Source of the DNA: Treponema ruminis
GTDB lineage: Bacteria > Spirochaetota > Spirochaetia > Treponematales > Treponemataceae
Direction: 5' to 3'
Assembly: GCA_017161305.1 (NCBI GenBank)
Contig: CP031518.1
Location: 2,480,001 to 2,544,000 of the forward strand
DNA: 64,000 nt
The position numbers and the translations under genes were made by a program. Numbering within the stretch: the first letter of the stretch is position 1; each line of letters starts with the position of its first letter. Below the pieces are notes generated by a model, which saw only the letters and a list, made by a program, of their open reading frames with translations, was not told the origin of the DNA and searched no databases. Positions 33,959 through 43,083 of the stretch are shown one piece after another.

Positions 33959-34064
33959 CCCTGCACGGATGCAGGGAAAAAGCTGAGAGAGAAAATTCTG
34001 TTTGCCTTTAGGTGAACAGAATTTTCTCGTAGCATAAAAAATTACAGGATGTAATTTTTTATGC
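33959..34064. terminator. Three-hairpin convergent terminator region
   Basis: Between the HAD gene and serA: a hairpin with CACGGATG at its tip (33959-33976), a perfect 14-bp stem (33989-34002 with 34015-34028), and a perfect 15-bp stem (34032-34046 with 34050-34064) that covers the serA stop codon. Together they end transcription from both sides. Confidence 0.8.
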
Positions 34065-35237
34065 ATAGATTGGGCGAACTTTGATTACGCCGTCAATTGC
34101 TTCGAATGCCTTGAGAGTGTCACCCTCAACTTTTCCGTCAACATCGATAAGGGCATAAGCCAAATCATTCTTGTTCTGGTCAACCATGCTTGCGATGTTG
34201 AGTTTTGCGTTACCGAGGACTGTTGTGAACTGAGCAATCATGTTAGGAACGTTTTTGTGTGCGATACAGAGTCTGGTTCCGTTTGCAGGAATCTCGTTGT
34301 TCAAGAAAGTCTTCGGGAAGTTTACAGAGTTACGGATTTCGCCGAGTTCGAGGAAGTCACGGAGCTCTTTTACAGCCATTACAGCACAGTTGTCCTCTGC
34401 CTCTGGAGTTGAAGCGCCCAGGTGTGGCAAGCAGATTACCTTGTCGCATTTGAGGAGCTCTTCGTCAGCAAAGTCAGTGATGAGGGCTGAAACTTTTCCT
34501 GATTCCAAAGCAGCGAGTACATCAGCGTTGTTTACAAGACCACCGCGGGCAAAGTTTACGATGCGGACGCCGTCCTTCATTGTTTTGATAGAAGAAGCGT
34601 TGATCATGCCCTTTGTGTCGTTTGTCTGTGGAACATGAACTGTGATGTAGTCAGATTTTGTATAAACGCCTTCGAGAGTGTCAGAGATTTTGACATTGCG
34701 GTCGAGGGCCAAAGCTGCCTTTACAGAAAGGAAAGGATCGTAACCGATTACGTTCATTCCCAAAGCGATTGCTGTGTTTGCAACCATTGCACCGATTGCA
34801 CCCAAACCGATTACACCGAGTGTTTTTCCCTTGAGCTCTGGTCCTACGAACTGAGACTTGCCTTTTTCTGCGAGGGCAGGAATCTCATCGCCTTTTCCAG
34901 CAAGACCTGCAACCCATTTATTTGCGGCAACAGCCGGTCGGCTAGAAAGCAAAAGACCCAGGATAACGAGCTCTTTTACAGCGTTAGCGTTTGCGCCAGG
35001 TGTGTTGAATACGACAACGCCCTTTGCAGCAAGTTCTTCGCAAGGAATGTTGTTTACGCCAGCACCTGCGCGGCCGATAGCCTTAACAGATTCTGAGAGT
35101 TCCATTCCGTGCATGTCAGCAGAGCGGACGAGGATTGCATCCGGATTGTTGATGTCAGTAGCGATTTCATAGTCATCGCGAGGAAAGTTTTCCAGGCCGA
35201 TTGTGCTGATTTTATTAAGTGTCTGAATTTTATACAT
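34059..35237 (-). CDS. serA: D-3-phosphoglycerate dehydrogenase
   Basis: 392 residues, first step of serine synthesis. The NAD-binding loop is LGVIGLGAIGAMVAN, the catalytic Arg-Glu-His set is in VNFARGGLVN, DFADEELL and CLPHLGAST, and a short ACT domain (MIAQFTTVLGNAKLNIASMVDQ) forms the C-terminus, possibly for feedback by serine. GGAG before ATG 35237 decides the start. It follows serC on the same strand across a 100-base gap that is filled by a repeat. Confidence 0.92.
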   Translation of the reverse strand: MYKIQTLNKISTIGLENFPRDDYEIATDINNPDAILVRSADMHGMELSESVKAIGRAGAGVNNIPCEELAAKGVVVFNTPGANANAVKELVILGLLLSSRPAVAANKWVAGLAGKGDEIPALAEKGKSQFVGPELKGKTLGVIGLGAIGAMVANTAIALGMNVIGYDPFLSVKAALALDRNVKISDTLEGVYTKSDYITVHVPQTNDTKGMINASSIKTMKDGVRIVNFARGGLVNNADVLAALESGKVSALITDFADEELLKCDKVICLPHLGASTPEAEDNCAVMAVKELRDFLELGEIRNSVNFPKTFLNNEIPANGTRLCIAHKNVPNMIAQFTTVLGNAKLNIASMVDQNKNDLAYALIDVDGKVEGDTLKAFEAIDGVIKVRPIYA

Positions 35238-35256
35238 GATATTCTCCAAGTTTTTT

Positions 35257-35330
35257 ATCCACAGATTGGCACCGATTTTCACAGATTATATATATTTTTA
35301 ATCTGTGTTTATCTGTGGAAATCTGTGGAT
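35257..35330. repeat. CACAGATT-type dispersed repeat
   Basis: The serC-serA gap starts with ATCCACAGATT and ends with AATCTGTGGAT-like arms; CACAGATT or its complement occurs four times in about 75 bases, giving a long hairpin with an AT-rich loop. A related stretch is at 44600-44624. Confidence 0.6.
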
Positions 35331-35337
35331 GCTATTC

Positions 35338-36507
35338 CTATTTATTTTCTGCTGCGAATTTTTTCATGAACTCAACGAGAGCCTTAACGCCTTCGAGTGT
35401 CATTGCGTTGTAGATTGATGCACGCATACCGCCAACAAGACGGTGACCTTTGAGGTTTACGAGGCCAGCTGCAGCGGCTTCCTTAACGAACTTGTCGTTG
35501 ATTTCCTTCTCTTTTGCAAGAGCAGTTTTTTCTGCATCTGTGCGGTCAGCTTCGTCTTTTTTGCCGGCAGCAGCAGTTTCAGCAGTAGAGTATTTTGTGA
35601 GGAAAGGAACGTTCATCAAAGAGCGGCTTCCCTTCTCTGTTGTTGCGTGATAGAAATCGCTTGAATCAAGGAAGTTGTAAAGGTAATCAGCCTTTTCCTG
35701 GTTGCGTTTGAGCATTCCTTCTGCTCCGCCGTTCTTTTCAATCCAGTGAAGAACCTTGTCCAAAACGTAGATTGTGTAGCATGGTGGTGTGTTGTACATG
35801 CTTCCGTTGTCAGCGTGTGTTTTGTAAGCGAGCATTGTCGGAGTTCCCGGCAAGCAAGCCTCTGGCTCTGGGATCAAGTCTTCACGGACGATTACGAGTG
35901 TAACTCCGGCTGGAGCCAGGTTTTTCTGTGCACCTGCGAAAAGAAGACCGAATTTTGAAACGTCGAGTGGTTCGCTCAAAACGCATGAAGAAATGTCGGC
36001 AACCAATGGAATATTGCCTGTGTCAGGGATGTACTCGTAGTGAGTTCCCATGATTGTATTGTTGAAACAGATGTAAACGTAGTCGTAGTCACCTGTTACT
36101 TTTTCAACTTTTGGGATGTAAGAATAGTTTTTGTCTTTTGAAGAAGCGATTACGTCAACTGCGATTCCGAGTTTTTTTGCTTCTGCGGCAGCTTTTTTTG
36201 CCCAAACACCAGTCTCGATGTAAGCAGCCTTTTTGTTTTTGATGCCGAGGTTTTCAGCAACCATAGCGAACTGTGTAGAACCGCCGCCCTGAACGAAAAG
36301 AACCTTGTAGTTCTCAGGAACGTTCATCAATTTGCGGACCATTTTTTCTGCATCTTCAATGATTGGCTCATAAGCCTTTGAGCGGTGGCTCATTTCCATT
36401 ACGGACTGACCTGTTCCGTTGTAATCAAGCATTTCTGCTGCACATTCATTCAAAACTTCTTCCGGCAGGCAGCTTGGACCTGCGCTAAAATTGTAGACTC
36501 TAGCCAT
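35338..36507 (-). CDS. serC: Phosphoserine aminotransferase
   Basis: 389 residues, PLP enzyme converting 3-phosphohydroxypyruvate to phosphoserine. YNFSAGPSCLPEEVL at the start, the PLP lysine in GAQKNLAPAG, and GHRLVGGMRASIYNAM near the end are diagnostic. It is about 30 residues longer than usual because of a charged, Ala/Lys/Glu-rich insertion near residues 305-335, before the last domain. GGAG precedes the ATG. First gene of the serine pair. Confidence 0.92.
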   Translation of the reverse strand: MARVYNFSAGPSCLPEEVLNECAAEMLDYNGTGQSVMEMSHRSKAYEPIIEDAEKMVRKLMNVPENYKVLFVQGGGSTQFAMVAENLGIKNKKAAYIETGVWAKKAAAEAKKLGIAVDVIASSKDKNYSYIPKVEKVTGDYDYVYICFNNTIMGTHYEYIPDTGNIPLVADISSCVLSEPLDVSKFGLLFAGAQKNLAPAGVTLVIVREDLIPEPEACLPGTPTMLAYKTHADNGSMYNTPPCYTIYVLDKVLHWIEKNGGAEGMLKRNQEKADYLYNFLDSSDFYHATTEKGSRSLMNVPFLTKYSTAETAAAGKKDEADRTDAEKTALAKEKEINDKFVKEAAAAGLVNLKGHRLVGGMRASIYNAMTLEGVKALVEFMKKFAAENK

Positions 36508-36526
36508 TTTTTTCTCCTATTCCAAA

Positions 36527-36604
36527 GGGGGAAGCCTCCCCCTCGCTCCAAAACTTTGTTTTTCCGCTACCCCTTCTGCGGGGACACCCCGCAACGCCCC
36601 GAAG
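36527..36604 (+). repeat. Dispersed hairpin repeat (R2)
   Basis: AGGGGGAAGCCTCCCCCT hairpin, an ACTTTGTT core and CCCCTTCTGCGGGG followed by CCCCGCAACGCCCCG. The same order is found at 44630-44706 and, inverted, at 19075-19223. Confidence 0.7.
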
Positions 36605-36611
36605 CAGCATC

Positions 36612-36714
36612 TGTGAAATCTTTCACAAAATTGATGACAAGAGTGTAGTGACAAAAAGAAACAAGGTCAAGAAATCTTAAGAAATTCGGGTCATTTACTG
36701 TGAATTATTTCACG
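36612..36714. promoter_or_regulatory. Two CRP-like palindromes upstream of pflB
   Basis: TGTGA-N6-TCACA at 36612-36627 is a perfect match to the CRP core; TGTGA-N6-TCACG at 36699-36714 has one mismatch. They lie 87 bases apart in the serC/pflB divergent gap. They could bind a Crp/Fnr-family regulator of fermentation. Confidence 0.5.
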
Positions 36715-36830
36715 ATAAAAAGATAAAAGGAAACTTTAAGGCCTCTGTCGAAAAAGTCCTTTCTCCAACACTATATTTAGCGTGCTTTTACACAGAATCA
36801 AAAATAAAAACGCTATTTTTCAAAATTCTA

Positions 36831-36859
36831 TTGTCTAACTCTACCATTTTCGCTATATT
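36831..36859 (+). promoter_or_regulatory. Promoter of pflB
   Basis: -35 TTGTCT (36831-36836), 17-bp spacer, -10 TATATT (36854-36859), giving a leader of about 166 bases. Another TATATT at 36772-36777 might be a second promoter. Confidence 0.5.
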
Positions 36860-37031
36860 ATTGATAACAAATAAGACATTGCTTGGAAACTACAAGCCCT
36901 TTTAAGTCGATTTTGGTCACATCCTTTCACCTCACTTTCCTTCTGGAACTTATGTGTCTCGGTGTCTCCATGCGCTTTCTGGGCCGTATCTTTGCCAAGT
37001 GATTTCAAATAAAACTTTTAGGAGATTTTTT

Positions 37032-39326
37032 ATGGCAGAACAGGAAGCCTGGAAAGGATTCTACGGAAGACTTTGGAAGGAAGAAGTTAACGTTCGTGAC
37101 TTCATTCAGGAAAACTACACACCGTATGACGGCGACCAGAAATTTTTGGCTGGCCCAACAGACGCAACAAACAAATTGTTCGCAGAACTTCAGAAGCTTC
37201 AGAAAGCAGAGCATGACAAAGTTTCTATCGGCAAAGACGGCAAAAAACGAACTGGTGTTCTCGACATGGACACAGACATCGTTACAGGCCTTACATCACA
37301 CGCTGCAGGCTATATCTGCCCAGAGGGAAAAGAGCTTGAGCAGGTTGTAGGTCTCCAGACTGACAAACCACTCAAACGCGCTTTCATGCCTTTCGGTGGA
37401 ATCAAAATGGCAGAGCAGTCATGCGAAATGTACGGCTACACACCAAATCCTGAGCTCCACAAAATCTTCACACAGTATCACAAAACACACTCAGACGCTG
37501 TATTTGACATCTACTCACCAGAGATCCGCAAAGCACGCAAAGCACACATCTTGACTGGTTTGCCTGACACATATGGCCGTGGCCGTATCGTTGGTGACTA
37601 CCGCCGTGTTGCTCTTTACGGTATCGACTTCCTCATCGAGCAGAAAAAGGCTGACTTCGCTAACATCGGCGACGGAACAATGACAGAAGAAGTTGTACGT
37701 CTCCGCGAAGAAGTTGCAGAGCAGATCAAAGCCCTCAACGGCATGAAAGAAATGGCTAAAATCTACGGATTCGACATTTCTAAACCAGCTACAAACGCAA
37801 AAGAAGCTGTTCAGTGGCTCTACTTCGGCTACCTCGCAGCTATCAAAACACAGAACGGTGCAGCTATGTCTATCGGTCGTGTTTCAACATTCCTCGACAT
37901 CTACATCGAGCGCGACTTGAAGGCTGGAATCATCACTGAGGCACAGGCTCAGGAGCTCATCGACCATCTCGTTATGAAAGCTCGCATGGTTCGCTTCGCA
38001 CGAATCGAGTCTTACAACCAGCTCTTCTCTGGAGACCCAATCTGGGCTACTCTCGAAGTTGGTGGTCTTGGACAGGACGGCCGCTCAATGGTAACAAAGA
38101 ACGACTTCCGCTTCCTCCACACATTGGAGAACATGGGTCCTTCACCAGAGCCAAACATGACAGTTCTCTACTCAAAGAGATTGCCAGAAGCATTCCGCAA
38201 ATACGCTGCAAAGATTTCTATCGATACATCTTCAATCCAGTACGAGAACGACGACGTTATGCGCCCAATCTGGGGTGATGACTACTCAATCTGCTGCTGT
38301 GTATCTGCTACACAGACTGGTAAAGAGCTTCAGTTCTTCGGTGCACGCGCTAACTTGGCTAAAGCACTCCTCTACGCTATCAACGGCGGAAAAGACGAGG
38401 GCGACGGTCTCACACCATACGCACAGGTTGGTCCAGAATATGCACCAATCACTTCTGAGTACCTCGACTACAACGAAGTTGTTGCAAAATACGACGCAAT
38501 GCTTGAATGGCTCGCTGACATCTATGTTAACTCACTCAACGCTATTCACTACATGCACGACAAATACTACTACGAGGCAGCTGAGCTCGCACTCGAAGAT
38601 ACAGATGCAAAACGCACATTCGCAACTGGTATCGCAGGCTTCTCTCACGTTGTTGACTCACTTTCTGCTATCAAATATGCAAAAGTCCGCGTAATTCGTG
38701 ACGAGAAAGGCTTGGCAAAAGACTTCGAAATCGACGGAGACTTCCCACGCTACGGCCAGGATGATGACCGCGCTGACGACATCGCTGTATGGCTCTTGAA
38801 GACATTCATGACAAAAATCAAGAAGCACCCGACATACCGCAACGCAGAGCCAACAACATCTATCCTTACAATCACTTCAAACGTTGTTTATGGAAAAGCA
38901 ACTGGCGCTCTCCCAGACGGACGCAAGGCTCACGAGCCATTCTCTCCAGGAGCTAACCCAGCTTACGGTGCAGAGACAAAGGGTCTTATCAAATCCCTCA
39001 AGTCTGTTGCAAAACTTCCATATCACTACGCTCTCGACGGTATCTCAAACACACAGACAATCAACCCGTCTGCTTTGGGACACGATGAGAACGAGCGCAT
39101 TGACAACCTCGTAAACGTCCTCGACGGATACTTCTCACGCGGTTCACACCACTTGAATGTAAACGTCTTCGGCGTAGAGAAGCTCAAGGACTGCCAGGCT
39201 CACCCAGAGAAACCAGAATATGCTAACTTCACAGTTCGCGTTTCAGGTTATGCAGTTCGCTTCATCAACCTTACAAAAGAGCAGCAGGACGATGTTATCG
39301 CTCGTACTTGCCACGCTTCATTGTAA
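37032..39326 (+). CDS. pflB: Formate C-acetyltransferase (pyruvate formate-lyase)
   Basis: 764 residues. It splits pyruvate with CoA into acetyl-CoA and formate, the core of this organism's fermentation. The tandem active-site cysteines are in [11 protein letters not shown], and the glycyl radical site is in [12 protein letters not shown] near the C-terminus, just before [24 protein letters not shown] before ATG 37032 sets the start. Its activase gene follows about 260 bases later behind a structured element and its own promoter. Confidence 0.95.
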   Translation: MAEQEAWKGFYGRLWKEEVNVRDFIQENYTPYDGDQKFLAGPTDATNKLFAELQKLQKAEHDKVSIGKDGKKRTGVLDMDTDIVTGLTSHAAGYICPEGKELEQVVGLQTDKPLKRAFMPFGGIKMAEQSCEMYGYTPNPELHKIFTQYHKTHSDAVFDIYSPEIRKARKAHILTGLPDTYGRGRIVGDYRRVALYGIDFLIEQKKADFANIGDGTMTEEVVRLREEVAEQIKALNGMKEMAKIYGFDISKPATNAKEAVQWLYFGYLAAIKTQNGAAMSIGRVSTFLDIYIERDLKAGIITEAQAQELIDHLVMKARMVRFARIESYNQLFSGDPIWATLEVGGLGQDGRSMVTKNDFRFLHTLENMGPSPEPNMTVLYSKRLPEAFRKYAAKISIDTSSIQYENDDVMRPIWGDDYSICCCVSATQTGKELQFFGARANLAKALLYAINGGKDEGDGLTPYAQVGPEYAPITSEYLDYNEVVAKYDAMLEWLADIYVNSLNAIHYMHDKYYYEAAELALEDTDAKRTFATGIAGFSHVVDSLSAIKYAKVRVIRDEKGLAKDFEIDGDFPRYGQDDDRADDIAVWLLKTFMTKIKKHPTYRNAEPTTSILTITSNVVYGKATGALPDGRKAHEPFSPGANPAYGAETKGLIKSLKSVAKLPYHYALDGISNTQTINPSALGHDENERIDNLVNVLDGYFSRGSHHLNVNVFGVEKLKDCQAHPEKPEYANFTVRVSGYAVRFINLTKEQQDDVIARTCHASL

Positions 39327-39369
39327 TAAAACTCTTTCCGGCTTTGAAAAATAAGCTGGATAATTAATT

Positions 39370-39464
39370 AAAAAATGGGGCTTCCAGTGAGAACCCGTCA
39401 AAGAACTCGCAGTGAACAAGTTCAGGCGAGTTTTTGCCGGAACCTCACTTCCGCCCCATTTTTT
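39370..39464 (+). terminator. Large nested stem-loop after pflB
   Basis: Outer arms AAAAATGGGGC / GCCCCATTTTTT, a second pairing AGTGAG / CTCACT, and an inner stem AACTCGC / GCGAGTT enclose about 95 bases, ending in a T run. It acts as terminator of pflB but is larger than needed and may protect the mRNA 3' end. Confidence 0.75.
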
Positions 39465-39480
39465 ATGCCTTTTCTTTCTT

Positions 39481-39509
39481 TTTAAAGACGGGCGTGATTT
39501 TGTTACAAT
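39481..39509 (+). promoter_or_regulatory. Promoter of pflA
   Basis: -35 TTTAAA (39481-39486), 17-bp spacer, extended -10 TGT-TACAAT (39501-39509); a leader of about 68 bases precedes the gene. Confidence 0.5.
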
Positions 39510-39583
39510 GAATCGTGCTCAGTTTTCATAGGGATTTTTCAATTTTTCGTTTTCATTTTTCAATTTGCTAGAGAGGTACAAAA

Positions 39584-40336
39584 ATGGCATTATCAGGATA
39601 CATTCATCAGCTGGAATCTTTTGGATGCGCGGACGGACCGGGGTCTCGCTTTATTATTTTCTTTTCGGGCTGCCCTTTCAGATGTCTTTACTGCCACAAT
39701 CCTGACACTTGGGAAATGACACGAGGAAAGCCCTACACTGCCGACGAACTTTTGGATGAGGCTGAGAGCTGCCGGGATTACTGGGGCAAAAAGGGCGGAA
39801 TCACCGTTTCAGGCGGCGAACCGCTTGCCCAGCTTGATTTTTTGCTGGAACTTTTTACAAAGGCAAAGGAGCGCGGAATCAACACCTGTATCGACACGGC
39901 TGGCGGTCCTTTCAAGCGCGAGGGCGAATGGTTTGAAAAATTCAAAAAGCTCATGGAAGTAACTGACATTCTTCTCGTTGACATCAAGCATATCAATGAA
40001 GAAGAGCACAAAAAACTCACGGGCCTCACAGGCAAAAACGTTCGTGACATGTTCGCCTATCTCGACGAAATCAAAAAGCCTATCTGGATCCGCCACGTTC
40101 TGGTTCCGGGAATCACTGACAACGACGAATATCTTACTCAGACACGAGATTTCATCCGCACCCTGCACAATGTCGAGCGGGTTGAGATTCTTCCTTATCA
40201 CGGCCTTGCAATCAGCAAATACAAGGACCTTGGAATCGAATATCCTCTCGAAAAAACAGAAAGCCCGACTCAGGAGCGCGTAGAAAATGCCCGTGCTATA
40301 CTTGAATGTGAAAAATATGTAAAATGGAAGGAATAA
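39584..40336 (+). CDS. pflA: Pyruvate formate-lyase activating enzyme
   Basis: 250 residues, radical SAM enzyme that installs the glycyl radical on PflB. Cluster motif C30-x3-C34-x2-C37 in GCPFRCLYCHNPDTW; GGITVSGGEPLAQ is the SAM-binding GGE motif. Typical length. GAGAGG before the ATG. It sits just after pflB but has its own promoter, so amounts of activase can be set separately. Confidence 0.95.
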   Translation: MALSGYIHQLESFGCADGPGSRFIIFFSGCPFRCLYCHNPDTWEMTRGKPYTADELLDEAESCRDYWGKKGGITVSGGEPLAQLDFLLELFTKAKERGINTCIDTAGGPFKREGEWFEKFKKLMEVTDILLVDIKHINEEEHKKLTGLTGKNVRDMFAYLDEIKKPIWIRHVLVPGITDNDEYLTQTRDFIRTLHNVERVEILPYHGLAISKYKDLGIEYPLEKTESPTQERVENARAILECEKYVKWKE

Positions 40337-40366
40337 GATAACTTGCTTACAAAAGAGGAGTAACAA

Positions 40367-41374
40367 ATGAAGAAATTTTTACTTTCGGCGATTTTCATTT
40401 CGCTGGCTGCACTTTCATTCATTGGCTGCGACAAAAAATCAGATTCTACTGTTAAAACCCAAGGCACTGACTCAAGGCACACAATCAAAGTCGGCTACGT
40501 TCAGGTCGGTCACGAATCTGCATGGAGAAACGCAAACACCCTGTCCTTCAAATCAACATTTACCGCAGACAGCGGCTACGAATTCCTTTTCGTTGATGCT
40601 GACGGAAGCCAGAAGGTTCAGTTTGACGCCATCCGTAATTTCATTGCCCAGAATGTCGATTACATCGTTCTTGCTCCGGTCGTTGAAACAGGCTGGGATG
40701 ACATTCTCAAGGAAGTAAGGGAAGCAGGAATTCCGGTCATTCTTTCAGACCGCCAGATTAAGGTCAGCGACGAAAGCCTTTACCTCTGCTGGGTCGGCGC
40801 AGACTTCCTCCAGGAAGGTAAAAACGCCGTAAAATGGCTCACGGCTTATCTCGAAAACAAAAACCTCGGTACCGAAGAAATCAATATCGTTCACCTGCAG
40901 GGAACAATGGGAGCTTCTGCCCAGGTCGGCCGCACACAGGGCCTTATGGATGGAATCGCTTCTTATCCAAACTGGAATCTTGCCGCACAGAAATCCGGCA
41001 ACTTCACGACAGAGGGCGGCAAAAAAGCCATGCAGGAAATCATCAAATCTGTCGGAATCAATAAAATCAACGTGCTTTACTCAGAAAATGACGACATGAC
41101 TTTGGGTGCCATCGAAGCCATCAAGGAAGCTGGCAAAGTTCCAGGCGACGACATCATCATCATTTCTTTTGACGCCGTATACAAGGCATTCATGAAAATT
41201 ATCACAGGCGAAATCAACTGCGAATGTGAATGTAACCCGCTTCACGGTCCAAGAGTCGGAGAAATCATCCGCACTTTGGAATCAGGAAAGCCGGTCGAAA
41301 AAATCCAGTATGTAAACGAATCTGTATTCGACCACACAAACGCACAGGCAGTAATGCTCACACGCCGCTACTAA
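40367..41374 (+). CDS. Periplasmic sugar-binding lipoprotein (Peripla_BP_4 type)
   Basis: 335 residues. Lipoprotein signal ending SFIGC. Two-lobed type I periplasmic binding fold with VGYVQVGHESAWRNAN, VDYIVLAPVVETGWD and IISFDAVYKAF; this pattern is close to YtfQ-like binding proteins of furanose or hexose ABC importers. The importer's membrane and ATPase genes are not adjacent. GAGGAG before the ATG. A bidirectional terminator follows. Confidence 0.85.
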   Translation: MKKFLLSAIFISLAALSFIGCDKKSDSTVKTQGTDSRHTIKVGYVQVGHESAWRNANTLSFKSTFTADSGYEFLFVDADGSQKVQFDAIRNFIAQNVDYIVLAPVVETGWDDILKEVREAGIPVILSDRQIKVSDESLYLCWVGADFLQEGKNAVKWLTAYLENKNLGTEEINIVHLQGTMGASAQVGRTQGLMDGIASYPNWNLAAQKSGNFTTEGGKKAMQEIIKSVGINKINVLYSENDDMTLGAIEAIKEAGKVPGDDIIIISFDAVYKAFMKIITGEINCECECNPLHGPRVGEIIRTLESGKPVEKIQYVNESVFDHTNAQAVMLTRRY

Positions 41375-41392
41375 CAGCCTATACAATCGATG

Positions 41393-41420
41393 AAAAAAGC
41401 CGGGAAAACCCGGCTTTTTT
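41393..41420. terminator. Bidirectional intrinsic terminator
   Basis: Perfect 12-bp stem AAAAAAGCCGGG / CCCGGCTTTTTT with an AAAA loop between two convergent genes. Confidence 0.92.
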
Positions 41421-41421
41421 G

Positions 41422-43080
41422 TTATACCACGAAATTGGCAAGAATTTCTGACAGCATTGGAATCAGCTGCTTTTTGCGGCTTACTACGTCCTTCAGGAAG
41501 TAGACCTTTTCGTCCTGCTTAGGCAGGTTGAGGAACTGCAGGAAGCGTTCTTCGCCAGCAACCAGCATGACCGAGCTGAGGGTTGAAATATCCGTGACCA
41601 AAAGGGATGCAAAAAGAGCTCCCCTGGCCTTTCTCTCAATTTCAAGCCCGTCCAGGAATTCTTTCTTACGCTCGAGGATTTCGTCCGTGCCGTCAACTTC
41701 AATCTGACTTACGGTGAACTTGATTTTTCCCTCGTCGTATTCCTTCATATCCTGATTGATGACTTCTTCTGAAGAGCGGCCGCCAATTCGGCTTCCGGCC
41801 TTGATGATTTCCTCGCCCAGTTCCTTTACCTTAAGGCCTGTAAGTTCAGAAAGGAAATTAGCCGTATCAACATCGATTTTTGTTGTCGTCGCGCTCTGCA
41901 AAATCAGAGTGTCGCTCAAAATTCCACAGAGAAGGAGTTTTGCAACATCAAGAGGGATTTCGATATTTTCTTCGCGGAAAAGGCGGGTGATAATCGTTGA
42001 AGTTGAGCCCAGAGGCCTGTTGATGAAAGTAATCGGAGTTTTTGTGCTTGCAGAGCCCAGCCTGTGGTGATCAACGATGTCGAAAATCTTGAAATTTTCA
42101 AATCCGTCAACAATCTGAGTCTTTTCGTTGTGGTCAACAAGGGCAAGACCGACTTTTGCATCGTGATGGACATCGATTTCGCTCAAAACGCCGATAACCT
42201 TGTTCTCATCATCAACTACCGGCAGAATCTGGCTTGCAACGCCCTTCAATCTCGGCATAATCTGCTGAATTGAATCTTCCGGCTTAATGGGCTGGATTGT
42301 CTGGTCGCAAAGGACGCGGACAGGTGTTGAATAAAGGACCAGCATCGATGTTGAAGCCGTGTCATACTTACTGACGATAATGCTTGTTCCGGCCTTTTTA
42401 GCCTTTTCGATAATCTCATCGCTTGGAACGCGGCCGGCACTCAAAATCAGGGTCCTAACCTTTCTCTCAAGACAGAGATTCTGGATATCCTCGCGGTCAC
42501 CTGTAACGACTACAATACTTTCATTGTGGGTATGGCTGTCCAGAGTCAGCTTGAAGGAGTCAAAACTTGAAGCCCCGGAAACGATTGTGTAAGTGTGAAG
42601 GACATCTGCGTCATCTCCTCGGCACAAAACCTTTCCGCTCAAAGTCCTGCTCATGAGATTTACGTCGGTTACAACCGAAATATGGTGCTCAGGATTGAGG
42701 ATATGGAAAATATTGTTGGTAAACGAGTTGTAATTGAGAAGGGCCTTGTAATGTCCCTGGTCATCAACAACCGGAAGAACCTTGCGGCCATGTTCGCGCA
42801 TGAAAATCGACGCTTCCCAGAAGGGAGTGAGCTGATTGATGACATCAGCCTTGTCGTTCATGTAATATGCGACCCGGGGATTCATGTCCGGGATGAATTC
42901 CGGCGGTGTGATTCCGAATTTTTTGTAAATGTACTCAGTCTGCGGATTCAATTTTCCAGCACGACAGGCTTTATACTCAGAAAAGCCTTGAGCATTCTTA
43001 AAAGCCGCATAGGCCGTTGCCGAAACAACAGAGTCAGTATCAGGATTTTTGTGTCCGAAGACAAAAATTGTTTTTTCCAT
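41422..43080 (-). CDS. Manganese-dependent inorganic pyrophosphatase with CBS and DRTGG domains
   Basis: 552 residues. DHH-family phosphoesterase: VFGHKNPDTDSVVSA at the N-terminus and the DHH motif in DIVDHHRLGS; the C-terminal DHHA2 domain follows. Between them is a region of about 250 residues with a CBS pair (VLPVVDDQGHYKALL and ILPVVDDENKVIGVL) and a DRTGG-like domain. This is the nucleotide-regulated class II pyrophosphatase. It probably hydrolyses PPi in the cytosol under adenine nucleotide control. It follows the DUF1846 gene by three bases, so both share an operon. Confidence 0.9.
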   Translation of the reverse strand: MEKTIFVFGHKNPDTDSVVSATAYAAFKNAQGFSEYKACRAGKLNPQTEYIYKKFGITPPEFIPDMNPRVAYYMNDKADVINQLTPFWEASIFMREHGRKVLPVVDDQGHYKALLNYNSFTNNIFHILNPEHHISVVTDVNLMSRTLSGKVLCRGDDADVLHTYTIVSGASSFDSFKLTLDSHTHNESIVVVTGDREDIQNLCLERKVRTLILSAGRVPSDEIIEKAKKAGTSIIVSKYDTASTSMLVLYSTPVRVLCDQTIQPIKPEDSIQQIMPRLKGVASQILPVVDDENKVIGVLSEIDVHHDAKVGLALVDHNEKTQIVDGFENFKIFDIVDHHRLGSASTKTPITFINRPLGSTSTIITRLFREENIEIPLDVAKLLLCGILSDTLILQSATTTKIDVDTANFLSELTGLKVKELGEEIIKAGSRIGGRSSEEVINQDMKEYDEGKIKFTVSQIEVDGTDEILERKKEFLDGLEIERKARGALFASLLVTDISTLSSVMLVAGEERFLQFLNLPKQDEKVYFLKDVVSRKKQLIPMLSEILANFVV

Positions 43081-43083
43081 AGT

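Noticed and set aside
33977..33990. Possible TPP riboswitch piece (CTGAGAGA)
   Set aside because: Only this short string fits; the other conserved parts are missing and it lies after a gene, not before one.
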